From: Opisthorchis felineus
Lineage: Eukaryota; Platyhelminthes; Trematoda; Opisthorchiida; Opisthorchiidae
Assembly (NCBI GenBank): GCA_004794785.1
Contig: SJOL01007009.1
Span: 1-64,000, forward strand
DNA length: 64,000 nt
Direction of reading: 5' to 3'
Shown: in pieces, positions 43,995 through 54,810 of the stretch
Numbering within the stretch: the first letter of the stretch is position 1
Layout of the letters: every line of letters starts with the position of its first letter
Notes under the pieces: generated by a model
The model's database searches: none
What the model was told of the DNA's origin: nothing
The model's input: only the letters and a program-made list of their open reading frames with translations
Program-made: the position numbers and the translations under genes

Positions 43995-44265
43995 GTTGCG
44001 ATATCTCAAATGTCGTACCAACCGAAACATGAGGCGGCCTGGTACAACACATTCTGTTGAGAAGAACATCATAAACGAGAGATTCAGCTGAGTTGCAGGT
44101 GTGTATCTCGTCAAAACCAAGTTAGTATGCAGATGAGTGTATTTTTCGGATTTCGTGAATTTTGAGTCGAAATGGACCATTCGGTTGATGGAAACGTGGG
44201 TGTGTCCCAAGAAGGGCGTACCCAGTCGTCGGCTGTCAAAGAGCTTTCAGCAACCTTGTGAGTAA
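43995..44265. repeat. Composite of two related repeats
   Basis: 43995-44140 is the GATATC subfamily on the minus strand (same as 35740-35890). 44140-44265 is the 3' part of a hammerhead repeat on the plus strand (TGTCCCAAGAAGGGCG, GTCGTCGGCTGTCAAAG, TTTCAGCAACCTTGTGAGTA). The two meet head to head, as at 35376-35725. Confidence 0.55.
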
Positions 44266-47200
44266 TGTGTAACGTGTTGCTTACTTTTCAGTACATTCAT
44301 CTATTTTCTTTTCCCTGTCTGCGCCTTCACCATACGTTGAGCGCTCGAAACTCGTCATCTGGTGATGCACGAAGTTTGACTTGATTTTAGTATCACGGTC
44401 CAGTCAACGAAGATCTTGTTTTCACCTTCTGCACTGCCTGCTTAATTGTCTATAGAACAAGGTCATTAGCAAAACTTTGTAGAGCAACCAGTGAGTTATT
44501 GGAAAAACGATATGGACCGCACATATTATGAGGTACTCTAACGCAAACGGAACAGTTAAACAGGGTCTTTAAGCCTTAATACGCATGAAAGACAAGGCAG
44601 CGATATTCCTGGTCGATAAATCTTTAATTGATCAGTAATGGCCATGTCAGTTTTGATTAATGCCCGTAGTTTGGATTAAACTTCAACCAACCTCTATATC
44701 AGATTTCACGTTCCTATGTAAAATGCCAGTTTTGTTTTAAACAGAAAATGAGGTTGTTGAGAAAGTCGTATTTCCTGTTCACTGAATTTGAAATCATATT
44801 TATGACCATTCTTTATGTGAGTCAACAAAATCATGTCATGTTACAAAACTAACATAAATCTAAAAAATTTCGCTACATCGAGTTTTTTCTTGAAAAATGC
44901 ATGTGAACAATCTTAAATTATTAGGTTTTGACGAATCCAGGAAACACCAGTGCAAATGCTGTGAAATTTGTCTTTTGAGCAGATTCATGACTTGTTGCTC
45001 TATAATCACTCTCCGTGTTTAACACGAACTATTTGAATTGTGGCATGGCGGAGAATTCATTCTTTCTTTCCATAACCATTGAGCGTTTCTTCGAATGTTC
45101 GGTGAATGAAACGTAGAGCAGCTCTTTGCGGCTTTTGGTAGTGGTAATTACTAAATCATCATTCTTAATTTATGATCTGCCGTAGCATGGAGAGAAAACA
45201 ACTGCTAAATAGAGCTACAGAAGACCTAATGCGACGTTGTATACTTTGATTTGTCAACTTTGCATTGATAAACAAGGATAACGAGGATTTTTAAAACCCC
45301 CCGGGGCGCAGTCCACGTAATACTTAGAGAATGCCGTTCTTGTATCTGCTATTGTTCTAAACAAGCTCGTACGTAACTGCCATGAATGTCGTAAATTTGC
45401 TGATATTATTTTTTCGTTTCAGCCAGTTTCGAATTTAACGCTCCGTTTTTCAACCAAACAAACGGAGCAAAATATGTAACGTCAACCGTTTTGATAAAAG
45501 CGTCTGCATGATGCTTCTTGTGTGTACTATATTCCTGATAGGAAAATAAATGCGACGTTTTTAGAATTTCTGCGGTATTTTTTGTTGTCACTGGTGAGAA
45601 CTTTAGGTACATCTGGTTTAACGAAACACACGGGTGCTATAAGGTAGGCAGCCGTGGACCAAAGCTTGATGGAAGTAACGGAAAATGTAAAAAGTCACAA
45701 ACGGAAATAGGCCAAGCACCACAAAAGAGTGGACAACCAAATTCATATATTTAAAAAGGTAGGAGGAAACCAATACGCACATGTACTCTCCATGTGGTCT
45801 CATGTGCAAGCAGTTTTCACCAGGTTGTGGATCAACAACAACACAACCGTACAGTTGGATATATTCTCTTGGAGTGGTTGGATTCACAGTAAACCCACGA
45901 CAGACGACCAATGTTGTCTAAATTGGTGCACTTTGTTCACACGTATGGAAGAGCAGAGAGCATCCACAACATCTCCATATCAGTGGCTGTTACTTGACAA
46001 CATGGAATATTTGCTCTAAAACTGAGCAGTGAAGTCTTGCATCGGCCCAGCTGTGCAAGGAATTAGCACGCCGACTATAAATATGAAACTATCAGAGATA
46101 TAAACTAGTCCCCGGTAGAAAGTTGTAAACAGTGTTCTGAATGGGAACTGCTTTGGATCGGCCCGTAAGGTCCTAGAATCGTCTGCCCCATATTTACCTC
46201 ATTGACAGACTAATAATGGCGATAGGTATAAGGAGAATAGGTAAACAATTGGTTGTATGATTAACACACAGTCCTAAACAATCCAAAAAAGCCGCTAACG
46301 GTCAACACATGTCACCATCTGAGCCTCAACAAATGCCTGTTTCGCAGACAATTGAGTCGTCCAGCGGCACGACTAAATAGAAAACGCAACCGGCCCGCGT
46401 TTTTCCGTGGCCTTAAAGGAGTTTACAGAACCCACTGCAAAGATGTTTCAGGCATGAAACTGAAAGTGATCCACAGGTTCATTTAGACTACGGATAAAAT
46501 TATCCAAACACAGCTTCAGGTTTCTCTGTGCAACATGTTTTTACGAATATTTGAGCTCCCCTCGGCCCTCAGTTACCTATGGTGCGATTAGTGATAGAAA
46601 AAAGGTAGAGAAAATCCGCTGTGACGGATACTATAGGTCCAATGGAGAACGTTTTTTATCCCATTTATCGGGTAATATATTGACCAAACGTTAGCAGAAT
46701 GAGGCTTTCAAGAATGGAATTATACGGTCTCATTTACAACAGTGCAGCGAAACAATGTATGCATCTCAAGGATCTCATACCATTGGACATTTAAATGGAT
46801 TACTCATGTGAAATCCGCTGTGGAAGTTATAGCGTAGCTTTTATAAGGAGAGCCAGAATTTGAATGAAATCGCGCATCCATGAACACAGTCGAAGCAATA
46901 GACTTCCTCAGAACTCACTAGATCCTGACAAGTTGAAAAATCATCATCTGCGTGTTAAGTCGCAAGAACATTGCGAGCCATTTGATCTAGACGGACCCAT
47001 TTAAGGAGGATTATCAACACAAATACAAAGGGGTTATTTTGGATTCATAGCCGTTTACACTGGGGTACAAAATCTACCAGCTGTCTGGAAATGCCGGTTA
47101 TAGAACCTCAATGACGGGTGACTCACCCAACAAGAACACAACATATTTAGTTGGAGCAAGCAAGTGCAAAACTAGAAGGAATATCGCGGTATTTGAAGCT

Positions 47201-48993
47201 CAATTTTGTCTTGGATAAAGCCATCCGATCGACTTTGGTTGGCATCGCATCTAGGACAAGGATGAACACTCGAACACCGTCTGTTGACACTGATCGCTGC
47301 TTGAGTATCCGATCGGCATTTGATTTTTCTGGCCCAATGACATTCCCGAAGCGAATTCGGTGAAGTTCACGGTTTCCAGTAGGTTTTGGATATTCTGTGG
47401 TCATTTTCAGGATCTGGACCTCCTGAATTATCTGATGTCAGCTTAGCAACAAAAATGGGCAGATGGCAGTGACAGCGCGGACCTCAGGCCTAAGCTATTT
47501 CGCACATACGCGAACAAACCACCAGCATGATAATCCCTGGAAATGAAATGCGATTCCATGTTCACCAGAAGTGACACAAGTCACTTTATGCTGGCTTTTT
47601 CAACAATTACTTTTGGTTGTTCAGTGTCCGATGAAGATTGCCCATGGCGTTTGAAGCATCAAGCAAGATGCTTCCTCTTATGACGTTGCTTTATTTATTC
47701 AGCTGCTTGCTTAAACAGCGCTGGGATCGCATTTCCTCAGACATTCAAAAATGGAACAGGTCGTTATAAAGGGTTATTTGTGTTTGAAGCAGATCTCCCA
47801 CTCGGTTACTGGGCTTTAAACCTTGTCTCAGGTTCCGACTTACGTAATTACTCCTAGATGATATGCCCTGCGAGTTTGTTTTTGATTGATCCAGTCACAA
47901 GTAAGTTAGTGTTGATCACCATTTGCGCCGATGGTCAGGCGAGGGGTTCAGTAGATCACCTACGTATTGCAAACGATGCAGCAAGATACCAGTGGATCAC
48001 ACCGGTCGCAACTTATGAAAGGTGTTCAGCAACCTTCTGGTCCAATCACATTCGGCATTTTTACCTCAGGTCTCCAGTTACTTATAATCTCTGCCTTGTG
48101 TGGTTCCTTCGATGTTGGATCTATGAATATCTAAGATATCAGTACGCAAGAGTCGGTAGGTGAAAACTATGATGTGTATGCTGGAAAAGCTTAAAGTTGG
48201 ATTGACCAGCACTCATTGTACTCCACACAACGAACAGAATTTATGCACATGTGCACCAGTATGCAAATATAATCCCACTATTACGAGGACGCCTGTGATA
48301 TGATTGAATTCGCTTGCTGTTTTCAAGGTTGCGACAAGTGCTACCGTGCAATACTCTCAGCTAAACTAAAGCAAATCAGCTGACGAAGAACAGCCTAGAA
48401 ACTGTTATTATTACTGTCAACAGTATTACTGTTATTATTAAAGTCAGCTGGTAAATATACTTGTCAAAAAGTGTCGTTCGTAAGATGCCCTAATTGAGTA
48501 TTTACTTTGAGAAGAGAAATTATCTTCCGTACAATTCTTTTAAGGTTGCTTGTTCAAGTTCCAAAAAGTTGAAAAATTCTACGCTGCACAAACGGTTTCT
48601 TCAACAAATCTGTTTATTCTCGGTTCCCAATTTTGAGAAAGTACTGACTCAACATCTTGTGACAGACTAGATGGACTAGCCCACACAAAAATGCAGCTAC
48701 TGGTGTCTCACGGTTGGAATTGACACTATTAGTAGCATAACTTACCTCAAAAAGAAAAAAATCTTGGCTTTGTTAAAAAAAAACGCCCACAAAGTATAAC
48801 TAAACCATGGGGATCAAATTCGAGTACTGTCGAGATCCCGTTACGGTGACAACATCCATGTTACTTTAAGGAACTGTAATCCTGTCTTTCTGTTTCGGAA
48901 GAATATGACACTTGACAGAGTTGTCTAGCAAACTTTGGTCTGCACAAGAATAATGGGCCTTGGAGAACAGTTTATCTAAATGCTCAAATGCAG
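44266..48993. other. Long unassigned stretch
   Basis: About 4.7 kb with no supported exon or element. A hydrophobic minus frame at 45618-45911 and a minus frame at 47147-47404 look slightly protein-like but match nothing I know. A 21-nt phase-1 segment ending at a GTGAGT near 44486 is too weak to call. Confidence 0.35.
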
Positions 48994-49159
48994 GCGCATT
49001 ATCTAGGAAAGTCGTACTATATGGAGAAAAACCACGGCCACACGGACTCAATTTTGAGCTTACATGCGGGTTCGCTGGTCACTGCAACGGATGCACCGGT
49101 GAGTTGCCTAGTGTCAGTCTGTCACCATCAAGATCTCGATGATCTATTTTCTCTACAAG
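48994..49159 (+). CDS. Candidate penultimate exon of a plus-strand gene
   Basis: Acceptor GCTCAAATGCAG at 48993. Two readings are possible. In phase 0 the frame runs 166 nt to CAAG|GTAACT (49159) and reads AHYLGKSYYMEKNHGHTDSI, later LVTATDAPVSCLVSV, ending in phase 1. In phase 1 it runs 105 nt to CCG|GTGAGT (49098), giving a Cys-rich end. The first looks more like a protein and feeds the phase-1 exon at 49420. It does not join the phase-1 helical chain, so it may belong to a separate gene. Confidence 0.35.
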
Positions 49160-49423
49160 GTAACTTTACCAGTAAACATCATATTTAGCTATTTGGTTTA
49201 CAGTCTGGATGTTCAACCCCACCTAAGGGGTGCACTAATGGGCATCTTTCAGAGAATATTATTATGGTAATTTATTTGTGGAAACCTGGTGGTAATAATT
49301 GATCACCCCACCACTATTGTGTGAAAAGACTAATGCCGATGCTCATTGGCAAGCTGTCATGCTTACGCCGGCTGAAGGTTCTCAAAAGTCCTCACTGTTT
49401 TGTCGTCCGTCTCATCCCCTCAG

Positions 49424-49671
49424 GCACATATATACATCACTGGCCTACACGTAGCACAATAGGCTGCGCACAAGGGAGTTGTGGTTTTCCAGCTGTGTCT
49501 AGGCCTCCAATTGATGAGCCACTGTTAACCGACAGATCCGTTTCAAACGGTAGCCAGTTATTAGGTGCCAACAGCCTGCACAAGTCTAAATCCATGCCAA
49601 ACACCCCAGCCAGGATGATGCTTTCTTCAATCAAAACGGCTAGCCAGTATTCTGTAATAGTGGCAACATGA
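49424..49671 (+). CDS. Candidate terminal exon of a plus-strand gene
   Basis: After a strong acceptor (GTCCGTCTCATCCCCTCAG) the phase-1 frame reads TYIHHWPTRSTIGCAQGSCG, then a Ser/Pro-rich tail (SLHKSKSMPNTPARMM) ending VIVAT and TGA at 49669-49671. AATAAA follows at 49831. The Ser/Lys/Pro tail looks like a cytoplasmic regulatory end. The product is not recognised. It converges on the prominin-like gene, whose stop is 277 bp away. Confidence 0.4.
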
Positions 49672-49830
49672 TTCTAACTGGTACTGTTTAGTGCAATACT
49701 TGGGCGGCTTATTTCTAATCTTTGGCCTCTGGAAACGATTTAACAGAAAGACAAGAGAGCATAAGCACTGGAAAACGCACTGAATTAAAAAAGCACGGGT
49801 ATCAACGACACGCTGTGGTAGCGCAATAGA

Positions 49831-49836
49831 AATAAA
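49831..49836 (+). promoter_or_regulatory. Poly(A) signal AATAAA
   Basis: Canonical hexamer 160 nt after the TGA at 49671, in the gap between two convergent genes. Confidence 0.45.
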
Positions 49837-49947
49837 CGCGAAACATGCGCAGAAGTAATCTCGCCATAGATGAGTGCGGATTAAGTCATCCAAACGAGCA
49901 CCTGAGTGGGACTGTTCTGTTGAATGCCGCATTGCGACATTCAACTC

Positions 49948-50281
49948 TCATTTATACTCATGGGCAAGATGACGGTAAACAAATTTCACAAACAAATGAA
50001 GTGGAATGCCCTGATTTGTTGCATACAAACAATGGTGTTCATGTAGGCAGAGAAAAAATTGAAACGCAAGTACTGTCAGCAGAAGCGCTCCGATAAGAAG
50101 TAATAGAGTGAAGCAAAATCCTCCAAGGCGACTGATTATCCCATCGTTGCCACAGGTGGCTCCGACTACCGAAACTGCAATAGTGTTCACACTGCCGCAT
50201 GTAATTACGTCTTTTGTGAACTGACTGGTCGCAACATTCAGCAGTGCAGTTAAATTACGCAGTGCGATCCCCAAGTTTTCT
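49948..50281 (-). CDS. Prominin-like protein, last exon (final membrane segment)
   Basis: On the minus strand, after acceptor GTCCAACTTACAG, the frame enters in phase 2 and runs 111 codons to TGA at 49948-49950. It holds NLT (sequon), a helical stretch, then a cysteine pair with 14 residues between (ITC...GATC). A 20-residue hydrophobic span follows (CFTLLLLIGALLLTVLAFQF), and then a short His/Tyr tail. In prominins a spaced cysteine pair lies just before the fifth membrane span, followed by a cytoplasmic tail; the match in order and spacing is the basis of the call. Alternatives: another protein with a tandem-helix ectodomain such as a tweety-like channel. The tail is shorter than in vertebrate prominins. 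Confidence 0.55.
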
Positions 50282-51420
50282 CTGTAAGTTGGACGGATTG
50301 GCGCTTCAAGCGAGGCAGGATTTTTCAGAGTCTGTGGAGAATAGAACAGATGAGAAAAGCAAGAATGAATACGTTTTTGCTTTTCTTACATTTTTTCTTT
50401 GCAAGACGTTTTGCATCTACCAAGATCCAAGTCAACTGTGGCAAACTGTAAGCATTCAAGTGGATTACTGGCCCAGTCTATACAAGAACATTCCAAGAAG
50501 TGTCAGCTACTTATGGCTGCCGAGTGACTATTTCTGAGTATTGTGGTCTAGGTTGACGAAGATGGTCCAGAGGGAAAGGTGGGTGGTTTTATTTTCATCA
50601 AAACAGTGGACAGCGGCTTTAGATATTGTGGGGGCTCATATGCCTAGATTTTTGCTCAAGCTGGCTGTTTTTAGACTCCTCAATCCCAGTCGACTCGCCA
50701 TAGGTCAGTGAGAATTCTTGAAATATTTTTCTTGTTTAACCGTAGCTTATTATGATGTTGCTGATGATGCGAATAATGATGGTGATAACGATGATACAGT
50801 TGTCACAGCGACCTTTGGTTCGGAAGCAGCGTTTGGGTTCAGCCTCACTAGGAACCGTCATTCTCAACTGCCTCCGTGTGTCGGTTAAACATCCAGGTAT
50901 CGGATCTGTAGCCGCACCGTTTTGATGTAAATTGAATTGCTGGATATGGTGGACGAAACGATTGAAAATTCACCCAAAATCCACTTCGGATGTGAGGCAT
51001 GAATTACTTTCTACCAAAAAATCTAATTTCCGGTGCCACTTTTCCAAGGAGCTGTTTGGTTGGAAGAATTTGATCATCCGTGCTTCGGAATATTTATTTA
51101 TTGGTGACTTTTTTTTTACGAATTTTGCAGAAATACCAGTGACTGCGTCAGGGTGCTTGGTACGTGAACAACGTCATTCCTCAAAGATAGACAAAGAGAC
51201 TGAAACTTACCGCTGTGCTACGGTGTGTGTACCTCTATAACTTATACCGAGCTATACTGCGGATTGTACATGTGACACTCACAGTGCCTATCATATCAGT
51301 TTTGCAAGGGGTGGAGGTGTGACTAGCGCAGTCTCCTGGTCCTCCAGGTTGTGGGTTGGGACATGTGTGATAACGTGCTCTTAAGAAATGTAGGCTACTC
51401 TGACGGTCTTACGATTATTG

Positions 51421-51495
51421 CGGTTAGGCTTTTGAGCCAAAGGCTTTGGTTTAGGATCATAATCGTCCTTCTGTCTAGGTCTGGGGGCTCCGGCA
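51421..51495 (-). repeat. Dispersed repeat, CCAAAGCCTTTGGCTC family
   Basis: Inverted copy of 19941-20010: GGCTTTTGAGCCAAAGGCTT, then AATCGTCCTTCTGTCTAGGT. Confidence 0.55.
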
Positions 51496-52020
51496 GCACA
51501 GCCACAATTTACACACTTATTCAGTTAAAGTGACATGGTTGTGAGGAAGTGAAGCACCAGTGTCGATGATGCTGATGTTGTTCAAATGGCGTAATTATAT
51601 AACAAAACGCTCAAATCAGTACTAGCCTGTCCAGTTAAATTGGCCTCAGCCTTAATAGTTAATCCTTACACTCAAACATTCTTGACATTTTGGTTAGGTA
51701 ATTTGGGTCGTTTCAGTTCATCCATAATCCTTTCCATGCTGGAATTCCATTAGGTAATCTCTGGGTTTGCATGTGTAGTCTTTGTAATCAAGTTTCCTTA
51801 TTACTAGGCGGCTCGTCTTAGTGCAGTGGGCGCCACTGGTCAACAGCAATCGAATTTTCGCATGCGTTTCCGACGTTCTTATGGTTTGCGACATAGTAAG
51901 ACGATAACGCTGATCCAGTGCATTTGAAATGAGGGGAATAACCAGTAGGTCATACATACAACGAGCATTTCCGCATCGTGGGAGAACGCTTAAACCATCC
52001 TATAGAGATTTCACCCTGTC

Positions 52021-52290
52021 AGTGAAGGCAGAGGAGCCGTGAAACCGAGAAGCATTGTACATCTGTTTCATCCTTGTTGGGAATCACCAGCAGTGCGCAT
52101 CTCACGAACCCGTAGCCTTCCGGCCAGTGGACAACACTTAACCCTTTGGCCACGCGTGGCTGGTCAGCAGTGTGATTAGCTCTCACGTAGACAGGACATA
52201 GCACCACTCATCCTTCAATAACGGAAACCACATCACGTGGTCACGTATTGACTGGCTTCTCGAATGACGACTTCTCAGAAGATGGACTGG
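52021..52290 (-). repeat. SINE family A copy
   Basis: The best-preserved of the three copies: AGCATTGTACATCTGTTTCA, GGAATCACCAGCAGTGCGCA, GGCCACGCGTGGCTGGTCAG, then AGACAGGACATAGCACCACT and ACATCACGTGGTCACGTATT. The orientation of its tRNA-like head is minus. Confidence 0.6.
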
Positions 52291-52919
52291 TGGACAAACG
52301 CCTAGCGTTGTTCTTCAGTCGTCAATTATCAGCTTACTGGTTGGAATTTCTCTTGTTTGATACCAGTATCATGTGAGTGGTCAGTCGACTACTTCTTTCC
52401 ACGTGTTTACTTTGAACAATACATTGGCGTTTAATCCAGAAGAAGCATCTCATTTTCCATCCGTCAGCTGATTCAACACTAGTAGCCAAGTCGACGACAG
52501 TAGCGCGTGAGTCGCATATGTTGCGATCATTGGTGAACGTTCTCGTCAAATCTCGGGACCTCATGCAACACGGTTGGATACTAGAAAGATCCAAAACGTA
52601 AGGCTCTTTATTAACTCTTTTGCAAGTGACAACAAGTGATGAATGATGAAAAAACTGTGGAAAAAATTAACCTCCCACGCTCAGGCTGACTTGGAAAAGC
52701 CATCTGAACTTGAAAAGCGGGAAACATCAGAGTTCCATCGAATAGAGTTACTTAGCTCCTGTACTCTGTCAAAAGTACTTGTCAAAAATATGTCCCATCC
52801 AATATACTTAAGAATGTTAACTTTCTATTGTACAAATATTCTCTTAAATTCACTTGAAATCACATTCTCATGACTCCCGTTTGGCCAGTCCTCCTAGTGT
52901 CTTGGCGGAATTTTTCCTG

Positions 52920-53170
52920 TAAGTTCGCACCAAAGGGGGGAAACACTGAACTCGTGTGCTGCTCTTATTAGAGCTCATCAGCAGTGTATAACTTTGGCTA
53001 TGTTTAAGTTTGAAATATGGGTATTTGGTTTCGAGGAGGGCGTGTTACCACTACTCCGGCACATGCTTTTTGCACTCGAATTATTCACCGGAATAACTGT
53101 GCCAGGACAGGTGGAGGACTGTTCAAAAGAGGTTGACGTGAATGTGGATTTTATATATCCCGCGACTACT
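52920..53170. repeat. Rearranged SINE body
   Basis: 53098-53150 (GCCAGGACAGGTGGAGGACT, GTGAATGTGG) matches the body of the SINE at 6768. 52925-52960 (CACCAAAGGGGGGAAACACT) matches the reverse complement of its neighbouring part. The two halves are therefore inverted relative to each other. Confidence 0.4.
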
Positions 53171-54735
53171 AACAGCTAACTTCAAATCTCCGATTATATA
53201 ATCGAGCAAGGGTTGGGATTGTGTGTTCACCTGCTCACCTTCGCAAGGAGTTATTTCAGATAGACAAGGACTACCGGCTATAACCGTGGAGGATTGATTT
53301 TTTCTTGACACTTATTTGCGCATAAGTTCAATGCGATGGTCGAGTTCAACTTGTTTGATTTCAATAGATGGATGAGGGTCTGTGCCATGTTTTCATTTCT
53401 TTAAAGATTGAGTAGATTATTGCTTGATCTTTTCAATGGCAATAGCTTCACAGTTTTTCTCAGATGCGGCAGACGGCAAATGACTATGAAACTATGCTTT
53501 CCCCATGGCCGATAGATGGGTAGGCAGGACTTGAGTCTACGTTTTTCTCTTTAACAACAAGTTTGTTCTGTAGGCAAAGACGTGTGCTAAAGTATACGTA
53601 AAGTCAGCTCGGAAGTTCATGTGGAACAGGCCTCAGCAACAGTGCATCTGTGTGGCAAAAACAGGGTGACGATAACTAATGAAGTACGTAATCCCATGCG
53701 GACTTGGTTGAAAATGGCCCACATAAAAAAGCCATATAATGAGCTCATTAGTTGGGCCGGTTTCAGGCATGCATGGTCATGAGCTAAAATGGACGCTGAA
53801 GGATAAGATCTGTCGCAAGTTTGATGGTAATATAGGCATTTTCTCACTATACAGTTCACCAAAAGTGCACATAGAGCTTTTACCACTGATATAAGGATGA
53901 GCGAAACATTTCTACAAACAATAAAAAGTCTAGCCTCTTACTATTTCTTTTCTACTCGCTGAAGATCAGGTGCAAAGTAGTAAGACCGAATAACATGACG
54001 TTTTGATTTACATTACATGTGTTAGTCCACGGTACTAGCTCGGGATAGTCCCGGTTTTATTGTCGTTCGGAATACTTGCCTATTTGCACTTAACTTATAA
54101 TGTAGTAGGACAGTGAACTAATGAAGCCTAAAGCTGGATGGAGTTGACTACATGGCATGTTATGTTTGCAGATTATCCGAGCTACGAAATGAGCTCGATA
54201 TTACTCAGACCCCGACTAGAGCTGCTACCAAAGTGAGCCAATGGAGATTGAGTAATCAGATTACTTAACGTACTTCCTTAACATATGGGCTGCCGTCATT
54301 GTTAATTCATTGGCTGCAAAGCCGTAGACTTATCATCCACCACGACACCACAACTAAAGCATTCACCTAGTCACGCCAATGTTTTTTCATTTCAATTTTT
54401 CGTCGCGTCAACAGTTTGTCACCCGTAGCACGCCGAGTGGTGCACCACTCAGTCGCCCATCTGTCTGAACAAATAATTCGATAGTTTATAAGTACACCTC
54501 CGTCACGGACATACTAAAGCTGACCAAGGTGACGCCGTGGACACCTTCATGGTCCCATGAGTTATACAGAGGAGGGGGTGGGTGGGTGTCCGTACAACAC
54601 TCACACAATCACTAACATCAGTTTGGTCAGTTTATAGAGGTCTGGCAAACAGTTTTATGGCCCTTCAGGTTGGGGATTGGAACAAGCGTTGCAATTTTTC
54701 CTTAAAATTTGGATTACTGAAGCCCAAGCTAACCA

Positions 54736-54810
54736 GCACTGCCTTGTGGTCAGGCTTTTGAGCCATAGGCTTTGGTTCAGACTCCATTCTTCTGCCCTCG
54801 CAGTATCCCA
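54736..54810 (-). repeat. Dispersed repeat, CCAAAGCCTTTGGCTC family
   Basis: Third copy: AGCACTGCCTTGTGGTCAGG, CTTTTGAGCCATAGGCTTTG. It creates a spurious minus frame. Confidence 0.55.

Noticed and set aside
35376..44265. CRISPR-like array from regularly recurring short repeats
   Set aside because: Copies are far apart, in both orientations, of unequal length and clearly a eukaryotic dispersed repeat.
45618..45911. Hydrophobic minus frame as a receptor fragment
   Set aside because: No conserved receptor motif and a mirror frame on the plus strand; treated as chance.
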